NCBI GenBank assembly: GCA_022340775.1
Contig: JAJDNH010000161.1
Span: forward strand, 1 to 59,393
DNA length: 59,393 nucleotides
Source of the DNA: Acidobacteriota bacterium
GTDB taxonomy: Bacteria; Acidobacteriota; Thermoanaerobaculia; Thermoanaerobaculales; Sulfomarinibacteraceae
Direction of reading: 5' to 3'
Every line of letters starts with the position of its first letter. Within the stretch, counting starts at the first letter, position 1. Below, piece after piece: positions 36,319-45,762 of this stretch. The notes under the pieces are model-generated. The model worked only from the letters and a program-made list of their open reading frames with translations. It searched no databases and had not been told where the DNA came from. A program made the translations under genes and the position numbers.

Positions 36319-37338
36319 TCACCTCGTTCGTACCAGTGAAGGCAGTGGATCGAAGGCCGGCCGCGGCGCACCACGGCTCGCCGCCAGCAGCGCCTCCTGG
36401 CCCTTCCACTCGTAGTTCAGGATGTAGATCCGCGGGTCGACCGGTACCGGCTCCTGTTCCGACCGATCCCGCACTCTCACCTCGTAGTGGAGGTGTGGCG
36501 AAGTCGACCACCCCGTGCTGCCGACGGTACCGATGACCTCACCGCGTTTCACGCGCCGGCCGCGGCGGACCAGCAGGTCCTCAAGATGAGCGAAGATCGT
36601 CAGGTACCGCGATCCGTGGGCCAGCACCACGACGTTTCCGTACCGCCACCAACGGACGTTGCGACGAAGGGGAAAGCGCCCCGCGAACACGACCCTGCCA
36701 TCCCCCGGGGCCATGACCTTGGTGCCGTCCCGGGCTGCGAGATCGATGCCGGCGTGGAAGTCGCGCTCGTTGGTGAACGGGGAGATGCGGTCACCGAACG
36801 GCGACGTGAGGACGAAGCTCCCGATCGGGAGCGGGCAGATCGAGGGCACGGTGCGCGTCAGCTCGTGATGCTCCTGAACGAACCTGGCAAGATCGTCGGA
36901 CAGCGTGAGAAGGGCCTTGCTTTCCGTCTGCAGACGGTTCGCGCGCCGCTCGGCGAGCGCCGCCTCCGGAAGACTGATGTCCTGATCCATTGGTTCGGGG
37001 TAGCCCCCCAACCCGCGCGATTCCTGGGGCGCGCCGAGGATCATGGCCATCTGCTGCTGCCGACTGCGGGCAGCCGCAACCCGCCGCTCGAGCCGCTCCA
37101 ACGTGGTCGCACGCTGCAGCAGAACGTCGTTGAGCATTCGGCTTTCGTAACGCAGGGTGTGCAGCTCGGTGCTGACCAGCAGCGAGCGCACACCCATTGG
37201 CGCCAGCAGCAGGCCGGTCACGATGATCGCCAACGCCGCCACCCCGCCCGCCATCGCCCACCGTGCAGCACGCCGGGAAAGGAAAAGATACCGCACTTGC
37301 TTGCGGATATCTGCGGGATGGAACTGGACCTCGTACAT
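36319..37338 (-). CDS. M23 (LytM-type) peptidase, membrane-anchored
   Basis: 339 residues: cytoplasmic N-terminus, one membrane helix (about 29-50), periplasmic coiled coil (about 60-160) and a C-terminal M23 domain. The zinc ligands are in DFHAGIDLAARDG and HLHYEVRVRD, with FAHLEDLLVRRG between. It should cut peptide cross-links of peptidoglycan. It sits directly upstream of the bactofilin-like gene, a pairing known to shape cells in several diderms. ATG at 37338. Confidence 0.9.
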   Translation of the reverse strand: MYEVQFHPADIRKQVRYLFLSRRAARWAMAGGVAALAIIVTGLLLAPMGVRSLLVSTELHTLRYESRMLNDVLLQRATTLERLERRVAAARSRQQQMAMILGAPQESRGLGGYPEPMDQDISLPEAALAERRANRLQTESKALLTLSDDLARFVQEHHELTRTVPSICPLPIGSFVLTSPFGDRISPFTNERDFHAGIDLAARDGTKVMAPGDGRVVFAGRFPLRRNVRWWRYGNVVVLAHGSRYLTIFAHLEDLLVRRGRRVKRGEVIGTVGSTGWSTSPHLHYEVRVRDRSEQEPVPVDPRIYILNYEWKGQEALLAASRGAPRPAFDPLPSLVRTR

Positions 37339-37527
37339 GGCCCCTCAGTAGTTCACTGTAGCATGCGGGGATCACACAGCCGGTGAAAAGCCGGCCCACC
37401 ATGTGATCCCGGTCGCTGCGAGCCAGCCAGTCGCCCGTCCAGTCGCTGTCCCGCCTCTTCCGCGCTACCTGGTCTCAATTTCATTGCTTTTCTGTACTGG
37501 ACGTTGAAGCCACGGTCAAACCGCCCC

Positions 37528-38721
37528 TCACACCGAACGCAGCGCGGTGACCGGGTCGAGGCGTGCAGCCCGGCGTGCGGGCCACAGCGAGGCCAGCACC
37601 ACGACCACGGTGCAGACGACGGCAACTGCCACCAGGTGCGGTATCGTCACCTTCAGGGGGATGAACTCGACCAGGTACACGCGCGCCAGCCCGGGCGGAA
37701 AACTGATGATCCGATAGTGCGTCATGACGAGACTGACCAGCCAGCCCAGAGCGATCCCCGCACCGACCCCCGCCAGCCCGAGCAGGCACCCGACCTCCAT
37801 CAGCAGTCGTCGAATCCTCGACGGCGTCGCGCCGAGGGCCTGCAGCATGCCCGAGGTCCGCCTCTTCTCCACCGAGACCACCACCAGTGCGGAGCTGACC
37901 TGGAACGAGGCCACCGCCGCCACCAGGCTGAGAACAACGAACAGCGACAGAGTCTGCCAGCGCAGAGCCGCGAACAGCGCCGGGTTCATCTCGAGCCAGT
38001 CGGTGACCATGAATCCCGGGAGAGCCTTCTCGACCGCGTGGTGCAGCCTGGCCACGTGCATCGGGTCGTCGACCTCGAGCTCGATCGCCGCCACCCCGAG
38101 CCCGGGCTGTGACGCCAGAACCTGCGCCAGCGGCGCAACGATCCACTGCTCATCGAACTCCGCGAAGGCGACGTGGAAGGTACCCACCACTTGCAGCGAG
38201 AGGGACGGCAGCAGCCAGCTTCCCTGCCGGGGCGGCAACAGCACCTCGACCGTGTCTCCCTCGTGCGCGCCGATCTTCTCCGCCAGACGGTAGCCGAGCA
38301 CCGCGGGGATCGCCTTCTGCGCCGCCGGCCACGCCTTCAGGCCGACGAAGCCCGGAGGTCGCGCAGCCGCCTTGACGACCACTGACAGCGGCGACGCCGG
38401 CTGCTTCGGGTCCTGAAGCAGGCCCGCCAGATAAGTGACGGTCATGGCCGACCGGACCCCGGGTGTGGCGGCCACGCCCACCGCCAGGCGGTCGGCCTTG
38501 GCCGGCGCCAGCGGTCGCGGCGAAAAGGCAACCATCTGGGCGCTTCCACGCTGCAGGGCGGTTGCGATCGCCCGCTGGTAGCCGTCCATCAGAGCGAGCG
38601 TGATGACCAGAGCCGCAGTTGCGATGGCAACCCCGGTGAGCGCAGCCAACGACGTACCCCGCAGCAGCACGCCTTTGCGGCGCCGCAGGAAACGCAGGGC
38701 GAGCTCGAGCTCCAGTTGCAC
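37528..38721 (-). CDS. LolC/LolE-family lipoprotein-releasing permease
   Basis: 397 residues with one N-terminal membrane helix (about 22-45), a large periplasmic MacB/LolE-type domain and three C-terminal helices of the FtsX fold, ending in the typical LASLWPARRAARLDPVTALR. It would extract lipoproteins from the inner membrane together with an ATPase LolD, which is not in the window. GTG at 38721. Confidence 0.85.
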   Translation of the reverse strand: MQLELELALRFLRRRKGVLLRGTSLAALTGVAIATAALVITLALMDGYQRAIATALQRGSAQMVAFSPRPLAPAKADRLAVGVAATPGVRSAMTVTYLAGLLQDPKQPASPLSVVVKAAARPPGFVGLKAWPAAQKAIPAVLGYRLAEKIGAHEGDTVEVLLPPRQGSWLLPSLSLQVVGTFHVAFAEFDEQWIVAPLAQVLASQPGLGVAAIELEVDDPMHVARLHHAVEKALPGFMVTDWLEMNPALFAALRWQTLSLFVVLSLVAAVASFQVSSALVVVSVEKRRTSGMLQALGATPSRIRRLLMEVGCLLGLAGVGAGIALGWLVSLVMTHYRIISFPPGLARVYLVEFIPLKVTIPHLVAVAVVCTVVVVLASLWPARRAARLDPVTALRSV

Positions 38722-38775
38722 GGCGGCAGTCTAACCCGAACCACTGGGCAGCGATCTCCAAGCGCCAAGAATCTG

Positions 38776-38804
38776 TTGACGATTCGATAACCTGTCGTTA
38801 GCAT
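38776..38804 (+). promoter_or_regulatory. promoter of the FadL-like gene
   Basis: -35 TTGACG (38776-38781), 17-base spacer, -10 TAGCAT (38799-38804). Confidence 0.5.
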
Positions 38805-38847
38805 GGAGCGCAGTGATGCGACCAGGAGGAAAGGAAGGAGGTTCGAT

Positions 38848-40146
38848 GTGTCAGGCATGAATCGAAAGCAGCTTGTGGCCGCTGCGGCGGTGCTGCTCTT
38901 GGTGCCGACCCTGAGCTGGGGTGCGGGGTTCGCGCTCTTCGAGCACGGAAACAAGGCGATGGCCATGGGCGGCGCCTTCACCGCGGTGGCGAACGATCCC
39001 TCGGCCGTCTACTGGAACGCGGCCGGCCTCGCATTCCAGAGTGACAAGGGCATCCAGTTCATGGCGGGCGCCACGTTCATCGATGCCAGCCAGGATTTCA
39101 CAGGTGAGTCGCCGTACCCCGGGGCCGGTTACACTGCATCCCAGAAAAGCCAGATCTTCTTCCCCCCCCACGCGTACCTCGTCTATCCCATCAACGACAC
39201 GATGACCCTCGGCGTCGGCGTTCTCACCCCCTTTGGCCTCGGGACATGGTGGGAGGAGAACTTCGCCGGCCGGTTCATTTCCAAGCGCGTCGACCTCAAG
39301 CTGTACGACTTCACGCCGACCCTGGCTATCAAGGTCAGTAACGACGTCGCAGTGGCGGTCGGCATCGACTACACCATCGGCCAGATCGACCTCACCAAGG
39401 GAATCGGCGTCATCAACCCGTACACGCAGCGCCTCGCCGACGTCGGTCAGGTCCACATGTTCACGGACGGTGCGAGCAATACCGCGTTCGGCTGGAACGC
39501 GAGCATCTTCGCCAAGCTGGGGTCGGGCTTCTCGGCTGGCGTGATGTACCGCTCGCAGATCGACATGGATCTCGACGGCTACGGCTCCTTCACCCAGTAC
39601 CCGACCGGCTACGCGGACTTCGACGCGGCGCTCGGCGCAATGGTCCCCTTCGGCCAGAAGACGCCCCTGAAGACCAAGATCAAGTTCCCGGACTACCTCT
39701 CGGTCGGCCTCGCGTGGCAGAACGCAAAGTGGACTGTTTCCGGCCAGGTCGGGTTCATGGGCTGGTCGAGCTTCCAGAACCTGCCGATCAACTTCACCGA
39801 GCATCCCGAGCTCAGCACGACCGTCGAGGAAGGCTACAAGGACACGACGCAGTACCGCCTCGGCGTCGAGTATCGGGTCAACCCGACCTGGTCGCTGCGC
39901 GCCGGAGCGCTTCACGACGAGACGCCGCAGCCGGCCGCGTCGATGTCACCCCTGCTCGGCGACGGTACCCGCAAAGGCTACTCGGCGGGCGTGGGCTGGA
40001 CCAACGGCAAGATTTCGGTCGACGTCGGCGATCTCTACCTTGTGTTCGACAAGCGCTCAACCGGAGGCATGTCGTTCGACGGCTACGAGGGTACTTACGA
40101 CACCTCGGCCAACCTGTTCGGCGTCACCTTCGGCGTCAGGTTCTGA
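38848..40146 (+). CDS. FadL/OMPP1-family outer-membrane transport protein
   Basis: 432 residues: signal peptide (to about LSWGAG), then the FadL hatch-like N-terminus GFALFEHGNKAMAMGGAFTA and NDPSAVYWNAAGLAF, followed by a beta-barrel of amphipathic strands ending in the C-terminal Phe (FGVTFGVRF). The family imports long-chain fatty acids or aromatic hydrocarbons. GTG at 38848 was chosen since AGGAGG lies 6 bases upstream; ATG at 38857 is the alternative. It is 16 bases upstream of a secreted lipase/esterase-like gene. Confidence 0.9.
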   Translation: MSGMNRKQLVAAAAVLLLVPTLSWGAGFALFEHGNKAMAMGGAFTAVANDPSAVYWNAAGLAFQSDKGIQFMAGATFIDASQDFTGESPYPGAGYTASQKSQIFFPPHAYLVYPINDTMTLGVGVLTPFGLGTWWEENFAGRFISKRVDLKLYDFTPTLAIKVSNDVAVAVGIDYTIGQIDLTKGIGVINPYTQRLADVGQVHMFTDGASNTAFGWNASIFAKLGSGFSAGVMYRSQIDMDLDGYGSFTQYPTGYADFDAALGAMVPFGQKTPLKTKIKFPDYLSVGLAWQNAKWTVSGQVGFMGWSSFQNLPINFTEHPELSTTVEEGYKDTTQYRLGVEYRVNPTWSLRAGALHDETPQPAASMSPLLGDGTRKGYSAGVGWTNGKISVDVGDLYLVFDKRSTGGMSFDGYEGTYDTSANLFGVTFGVRF

Positions 40147-40162
40147 GAGGGGGGCGAAGAGA

Positions 40163-41584
40163 ATGAAACGAACACTTTTCATCTGCACGCTGGCGGTGCT
40201 CCTGGTGGGGCTGTCCGCTGGTGCGCAAAGCGCAGACTTTTCCCGGTACGTCGCTCTCGGCGACAGCCTGACCGCCGGGTTCTCCTCGGGCGGCCTGGTC
40301 CAGACGTTCCAGCAGGGCTCCTACCCGGCCCTGCTCGCCCACCAGGCCGGAACGCCCGACTTCGAGCAGCCGCTGGTCTCCGAGCCGGGCATCCCGGTGC
40401 TGCTGACGCTGCAGGCGCTGCTGCCGAACCCGGTCATCATGGCCCCCGACGTTGCGCCGGGCTCACCGATCAACGCCGAGTACCCGGCCCCGTACAACAA
40501 CCTTGGGGTCCCGGGCGCGAACCTGTACGACCTGATCCACACCACCGGCAACATCATGAACCTGCTGGCCGGCAACCAGGACAACGTAATGCACGACCTG
40601 ATCCTGCGCGACGGCCAGCACACTGCACTCGAGCAGGCGATCGGCCTGCAGCCGACCTTCGTCACGATGTGGATCGGCAACAACGACATCCTCGGCGCCG
40701 CGGTGTACGGCACGCCGGTCGAGGGCGTGACGATGACGCCGGTGGCCGACTTCCAGTCGATGTACCAGACCGCGCTCGGCGCGCTGGCGACGAACACCAG
40801 CGCCGACATCGTGGTCGTCACCCTGCCCGACGTGGCCGCGATCCCGTTCGTGACCACCGTCAAGCCGTACATCACGCTGCCGGACGGCTCGCACGTGCCG
40901 CTCATCGGCTCCAACGGCCCGCTGCCCGAAGATGCCTACGTGACGCTGAACGGTGCGGCATTGATCGCCCAGGGATACGGCCTGCCTCCCGGAATCCCGG
41001 GCGCCAACGGCGAGCCGCTGCCCGAGGACATGCAGGTCGTCAACGGTGTGCCGGTCCCCGGCGTGGTCCTCCGACAGGAGGAGATCTCGATCATCCGCGA
41101 CCGCACGGCGGCGTTCAACAACATCATCCGTGACACGGCGGCGGCGATGGGCGCCAAGGTCTTCGACATCAACGACCTGTTCGGCAGCATCGTGCGGGGC
41201 GACTTCGGCGTCCTCGGCGGCATCACGCTCAACGCCGACTTCCTGACCGGTGGGATCTTCTCCTACGACGGCGTCCACCCACAGGCGGTCGGCTACGGAC
41301 TGGTGGCGATGAGCCTGATCGACTTCATCAACCAGACCTACGGCACCAGCATCCCGCAGGTCAACATGTTCCAGATCCTGTGCCCCGGTGGAGACTGCGC
41401 CGGCCCGGCCGAGACCCAGGCCACGCACGCCGTGTTCTCCGCTCAGGCGGCCGAGCAGGTGCAACGGATCTTCGCGCCGCGCCTGGCCAACGCGCCGATG
41501 GCACGGCGGGCGACCGGAGCGCACCGGGCGGTCCGCAGCGACCATGTCCTGAAAGTGCAGAAGGGTGCGCACCGGGTTCAGTAA
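40163..41584 (+). CDS. secreted SGNH/GDSL-family hydrolase
   Basis: 473 residues with a Sec signal (cleavage near LSAGAQSA). All four SGNH blocks are present: block I FSRYVALGDSLTAGF, block II Gly in NLGVPGANLYDL, block III MWIGNNDILGA and block V YDGVHPQAVGYG with the catalytic Asp and His. It is likely an esterase or lipase. Its pairing with the FadL-like channel suggests release of fatty acids outside or in the periplasm followed by uptake. A strong intrinsic terminator follows. Confidence 0.9.
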   Translation: MKRTLFICTLAVLLVGLSAGAQSADFSRYVALGDSLTAGFSSGGLVQTFQQGSYPALLAHQAGTPDFEQPLVSEPGIPVLLTLQALLPNPVIMAPDVAPGSPINAEYPAPYNNLGVPGANLYDLIHTTGNIMNLLAGNQDNVMHDLILRDGQHTALEQAIGLQPTFVTMWIGNNDILGAAVYGTPVEGVTMTPVADFQSMYQTALGALATNTSADIVVVTLPDVAAIPFVTTVKPYITLPDGSHVPLIGSNGPLPEDAYVTLNGAALIAQGYGLPPGIPGANGEPLPEDMQVVNGVPVPGVVLRQEEISIIRDRTAAFNNIIRDTAAAMGAKVFDINDLFGSIVRGDFGVLGGITLNADFLTGGIFSYDGVHPQAVGYGLVAMSLIDFINQTYGTSIPQVNMFQILCPGGDCAGPAETQATHAVFSAQAAEQVQRIFAPRLANAPMARRATGAHRAVRSDHVLKVQKGAHRVQ

Positions 41585-41606
41585 CCGACCTCCTTGTCCT
41601 TCCCCT

Positions 41607-41634
41607 GCCCGGGTCCCAGACCCGGGCTTTTTTT
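41607..41634 (+). terminator. intrinsic terminator after the GDSL hydrolase
   Basis: Perfect 9-base stem GCCCGGGTC/GACCCGGGC with loop CCA, followed by seven T. It is the only classical intrinsic terminator I could find in the window. A MITE-like element begins 3 bases beyond it. Confidence 0.9.
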
Positions 41635-41636
41635 AC

Positions 41637-41814
41637 CCCGCATTATTCATTCGCAATCTACTGCGACCGGCGATACGCCAGCCATCGCTGTGCTCTTCGC
41701 GTCTCGGCGTCCTCAACATACACTCCGAGTATGCCTGCGGTGCCTCAACGCTCAGAACCCAGCGCTGACAGGCGTCTCGCCAGTCTCGCTACGATCGCTC
41801 ATGAACAATGCGGG
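41637..41814 (+). mobile_element. MITE-like element M1, long copy
   Basis: 178 bases with terminal inverted repeats CCCGCATTATTCAT (41637-41650) and ATGAACAATGCGGG (41801-41814), 13 of 14 matching. Inside lies the hairpin CATAC-(7)-GTATG, corresponding to CGTAC-(6)-GTACG in R1 copies a and b. It has no ORF. It sits 39 bases upstream of the xerD start; the short copy sits on the hflX start. Confidence 0.75.
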
Positions 41815-41853
41815 CTAGCTCGCACCGTGCACGATCCGGGCTACCATGAGTCC

Positions 41854-42762
<909 letters not shown>

Positions 42763-42763
42763 G

Positions 42764-43477
42764 GTGCGCGCCATCCCCCTTTGCCTCGCGGCCTTGATAC
42801 AGCTCGCTGCAGTCGCCGTGCCGGCCGCCAAGCTGGCCGTGTTCGTGGACGGGCGCGTGCTGCGGGTCACCGACGCGCGCCTCGCCGGCCACCGCATCGC
42901 CCTCGAGCTCCCCGGCGGTGGCACGCTCGAGGTGCCCGCCACGAGCCTCGATCGCGTCATCACGGACGACACCGAGGCGGCGGCCGATTCACCGCCGCTG
43001 GCGACTGCCGCGTGCAGCCCCGGCTGGTCGAAGGCACCACTCCCGCCGGATATCCCTTTCCACAGCGAGATCGAGGCCGCGGCGCGTGCGGCCAACCTCC
43101 ACCCCTGGTTGCTGGCGGCGGTGGTCCAGGTCGAGTCCGCCTTCGACCCACGGGCCGAGTCACGCGCGGGCGCTCGCGGACTCACTCAGCTGATGCCGGC
43201 CGCCGCCGCCGATCACAAGGTGCGCAACGTGTGGAAACCGGCCGACAACCTGCGCGGCGGCGCCGAGCATCTGCGGGCCCTGCTCGACCGGTTCCACTCC
43301 CTGCCACTCGCTCTCGCCGCCTACAACTCGGGCGCCGCCACCGTGGAGCGAGTCGGTGATGTCCCGCCGTACGTCGAGACACGGACCTTCGTCGCTCGAG
43401 TGCTGGCGATATTCTGCCCCGGAACCGAAGCCGCTCCGGGTGGTACACTCCACCGCCGAGGAGGCCAGGAGCCATGA
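42764..43477 (+). CDS. lytic transglycosylase, SLT domain
   Basis: 237 residues with a signal peptide (about 1-22), an N-terminal beta-rich part (VFVDGRVLRVTDARLAGHRI) and a C-terminal goose-type lysozyme domain. Catalytic Glu in VVQVESAFDPRAES, then GARGLTQLMPAAA and PLALAAYNSGAATVERVG. It cleaves glycan strands to anhydromuropeptides. GTG at 42764 begins one base after the xerD stop. It overlaps the lipoprotein gene by 4 bases. Confidence 0.9.
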   Translation: MRAIPLCLAALIQLAAVAVPAAKLAVFVDGRVLRVTDARLAGHRIALELPGGGTLEVPATSLDRVITDDTEAAADSPPLATAACSPGWSKAPLPPDIPFHSEIEAAARAANLHPWLLAAVVQVESAFDPRAESRAGARGLTQLMPAAAADHKVRNVWKPADNLRGGAEHLRALLDRFHSLPLALAAYNSGAATVERVGDVPPYVETRTFVARVLAIFCPGTEAAPGGTLHRRGGQEP

Positions 43478-43932
43478 CACAGCGAACCTATGTCAGCGTT
43501 GCGATACCGCTTCTCGTCCTGGCGCTCGCCGGATGCGGCCCGCGCTTGACACCGGCGCAGCGGGTCGAGAAGCTGCGGCTCGAGCACGAGATCATCCCCG
43601 TCGGCAGCACCACGGTTCACGATGCCGAAGGTAACCCGACGCTGATCGTGGACCTGCGCGTCACCAACAAGGGAACCGAGCACCTTCCGCACCTTACGGT
43701 GCTGGTCCGGGTCCACGGCAAGGACGGCGTTGAGAAGGCCAGCCGGCGGGTGACGCTGGATCTGGCCGACGCGTCGCCGGGGGTCGGGATCCAGGTCGCG
43801 GCCAAGCTGCCCGGCGTCGAGGCCGGCGAGGACGACCAGGTCACGGTACAGCTGGAGTCGAACCTGTCTCCAGAGGTGCTGAAGACCTTTCCGGAGTACC
43901 AGGACGTCGTCAAGATGGAGGGAGCTTCTTGA
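43474..43932 (+). CDS. lipoprotein of unknown function
   Basis: 152 residues with a clear lipobox, LALAGC, at about 17-22. The mature part has a beta-sandwich-like pattern (PTLIVDLRVTNKGTEHLPHL, then VTVQLESNLSPEV) similar to Ig-like or FxLYD-type domains. ATG at 43474 overlaps the transglycosylase stop. It is convergent with the small gene that follows. Confidence 0.8.
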   Translation: MTQRTYVSVAIPLLVLALAGCGPRLTPAQRVEKLRLEHEIIPVGSTTVHDAEGNPTLIVDLRVTNKGTEHLPHLTVLVRVHGKDGVEKASRRVTLDLADASPGVGIQVAAKLPGVEAGEDDQVTVQLESNLSPEVLKTFPEYQDVVKMEGAS

Positions 43933-43961
43933 TCGAACGGACCTGGTCGGGCTCGGCTTTC

Positions 43962-44225
43962 TCAGTGAATGCGCGCGCCGGAATCATCGACGACGCCGAA
44001 GCGCTCCAGCAGGACGCGGCGGAGGAGGGGGCGAACCTTGGCATCAAAGTGGTCCAGCGAAGCCGCATCGGTACGCGCCATGGTCTGGCGCGTCGCCTCG
44101 ATCAGCCGCAACCCCTCACACAGCCTCAGCTCGCTGTCCTCGGCAAGGATATCGTGAGTCACGTCGAGAATCAGTCGGCAGCGAGCATCGAGCACGTCCT
44201 CGTCCCTTCGTCTTGCGGCGACCAC
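43962..44225 (-). CDS. small helical hypothetical protein
   Basis: About 87 residues from GTG at 44225, which has AGGAGG 10 bases upstream; longer starts are possible. It is mostly helical (LRLCEGLRLIEATRQTMART) and has the G/C-rich third codon positions of real genes here. It fills the gap between convergent and divergent neighbours, just upstream of suhB on the opposite strand. No family recognised. Confidence 0.5.
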   Translation of the reverse strand: MVAARRRDEDVLDARCRLILDVTHDILAEDSELRLCEGLRLIEATRQTMARTDAASLDHFDAKVRPLLRRVLLERFGVVDDSGARIH

Positions 44226-44266
44226 GGTGTGCGTGCCTCCTGCCACCGGTAACCGAAGGAAACACG

Positions 44267-45109
44267 ATGGTATTTCGTGACCCCGACCGGCTGCTCGGCA
44301 CGGCACGTGCGGCGGCCGAGGCCGGCGCCCGGACGCTCATGGAGTACTGGCGCTCCCTGAAGCCGTCGCAGGTCGATGAGAAGGCGAAGAACGACCTCGT
44401 CACCGACGCTGATCGGGCATCGGAGGCGGTCATCCTCGAGGTCATCCGCTCGGCCTTTCCTGCTCACCGGTACCTGGCCGAGGAGTCCGGCCGGGCCGAG
44501 AGCGGCGACGAGGGACAGCCGATGTGGATCATCGATCCGCTCGATGGAACCACTAACTTCGTTCACGGCCTACCGCACTTCGCGGTGTCGGTTGCGGCCG
44601 CAGTCGGCGGGCGGCCCGTGGTGGGCGTCGTCCTGGACCCGATCAAGAACGACGTTTTCACGGCCGTTCAGGGTGGGGGCACGAGGTGGAACGGAGCCCC
44701 GTGTCGCGTCAGTCAGCGACAGGGGCTCGCCGGGGCTCTGCTGACAACTGGCTTCCCGTTTCGAGCACGCCATCTGCTCGAGCCGTACCTGGCGATCTTC
44801 CACGACGTCTTTCTCGGCTCGAAGGCGATCAGGCGGCCGGGGGCAGCCGCACTGGACCTGGCGTACGTGGCGGCCGGCATCTTCGACGGCTTTTTCGAGT
44901 TCCAGCTGTCGCCGTGGGACATCGCGGCCGGCGCTCTGCTTGTCATCGAGGCCGGCGGCGTGGTCTCGGACATGGAGGGCGGGGACGCCTATCTGGCAAC
45001 CGGGGATGTGGTTTGCGGCACGCCCGGGGTGCACGGTGAAATGCTCGAGATCGTCCGCCGTCATCACGGCGCATGGCAGACGGACGGCGCAGGGTCATCT
45101 ATACTATGA
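44267..45109 (+). CDS. suhB: inositol monophosphatase family protein
   Basis: 280 residues. Metal-site motifs: EESG, WIIDPLDGTTNFVHG and, near the C-terminus, SPWDIAAGALLVIEAGG. It hydrolyses inositol-1-phosphate or a related sugar phosphate; SuhB homologues can also act with the transcription machinery in rRNA synthesis. The ATG at 44267 is preceded by GAAGGAAA. It overlaps the TPR gene start (ATGA). Confidence 0.9.
   Translation: MVFRDPDRLLGTARAAAEAGARTLMEYWRSLKPSQVDEKAKNDLVTDADRASEAVILEVIRSAFPAHRYLAEESGRAESGDEGQPMWIIDPLDGTTNFVHGLPHFAVSVAAAVGGRPVVGVVLDPIKNDVFTAVQGGGTRWNGAPCRVSQRQGLAGALLTTGFPFRARHLLEPYLAIFHDVFLGSKAIRRPGAAALDLAYVAAGIFDGFFEFQLSPWDIAAGALLVIEAGGVVSDMEGGDAYLATGDVVCGTPGVHGEMLEIVRRHHGAWQTDGAGSSIL
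45100..45105 (+). promoter_or_regulatory. candidate -10 box inside the suhB end
   Basis: TATACT immediately precedes ATG 45106 and lies 6 bases before the in-frame ATG at 45112, so a leaderless transcript of the TPR gene is possible besides coupling to suhB. Confidence 0.3.
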
Positions 45110-45600
45110 GAATGGTGGAATCGGGGCTGCACGACAGCGATGTACACGCCAGAGTCAAGCATGCAGTGGAGCTCACCCGCGAAGAGAACTACGAGCAGGC
45201 GCTCGAGATCTTCGAGGAGCACCTGCCGTCTCTGACCGCAGGGACCATCACTGACAAGCGGGCCGCTGCCGCGGCGATGTCGTACTACGGCCTGTGCATC
45301 GCGATGATCCGCCGCAAGTACTCCGATGCCGTGCGGTGCTGCCAGATCTCGGTCAACAGCAACATGTTCGAGCCCGACCATCGCTACAACCTGGCAATGG
45401 TATTCCTTGAGCGGGGAGATCGCCGAGGCGCGGTCGAAACCCTCAACGCGGGCCTACGCCTGCGCCCCAACCACACGCAGATCCACCGCCTCTTCAATGA
45501 GATCGGGCGCCGCAGGCCGCCCGTCCTACCATTCCTCAGCCGTGGCAACCCCCTCAACGTGTGGCTGGGCAAGAAGCTGCGCGGTCCGCACTCCCGGTAG
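45106..45600 (+). CDS. TPR-repeat protein
   Basis: 164 residues, all helical, with about three TPR units (YEQALEIFEEHLPSLTAGTI, YSDAVRCCQISVNSNMFEPD, GAVETLNAGLRLRPNH) and a basic C-terminus (RGNPLNVWLGKKLRGPH). It probably mediates protein contacts; no catalytic motif is seen. ATG at 45106 overlaps the suhB stop; ATG at 45112 is an alternative. Confidence 0.78.
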   Translation: MRMVESGLHDSDVHARVKHAVELTREENYEQALEIFEEHLPSLTAGTITDKRAAAAAMSYYGLCIAMIRRKYSDAVRCCQISVNSNMFEPDHRYNLAMVFLERGDRRGAVETLNAGLRLRPNHTQIHRLFNEIGRRRPPVLPFLSRGNPLNVWLGKKLRGPHSR

Positions 45601-45638
45601 CGGCCCGACCGGGGCCGAGTCGGGTGCCACGGCGCGCC

Positions 45639-45667
45639 TTGCAAGCCCGGACGGTGAAGCGTATGCT
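45639..45667 (+). promoter_or_regulatory. promoter of the PFOR gene
   Basis: -35 TTGCAA (45639-45644), 17-base spacer, -10 TATGCT (45662-45667). The expected start is near 45674, giving a leader of about 90 bases. Confidence 0.6.
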
Positions 45668-45676
45668 AACCCGGTA

Positions 45677-45694
45677 TTGTGAATAGGTTCACGT
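45677..45694 (+). promoter_or_regulatory. Rex-type operator just downstream of the PFOR promoter
   Basis: TTGTGAATAGGTTCACGT matches the Rex consensus TTGTGAA-N4-TTCACAA at 12 of 14 defined positions. It covers about +3 to +20 of the predicted transcript, where a bound repressor would block transcription. The same bases also fit a CRP-type TGTGA-N6-TCACG site. Confidence 0.55.
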
Positions 45695-45762
45695 GCCCAC
45701 CGTGAGCCGTTTTCCCGGTACATCTGCCCTTTCGCCCGCACGGGCTGGAATCGGAGGTTCCC

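Noticed and set aside
45677-45694. CRP-type site as the first reading of the PFOR operator
   Set aside because: TGTGA-N6-TCACG also fits, but the wider TTGTGAA...TTCAC match and the redox role of PFOR favour Rex; CRP remains possible.
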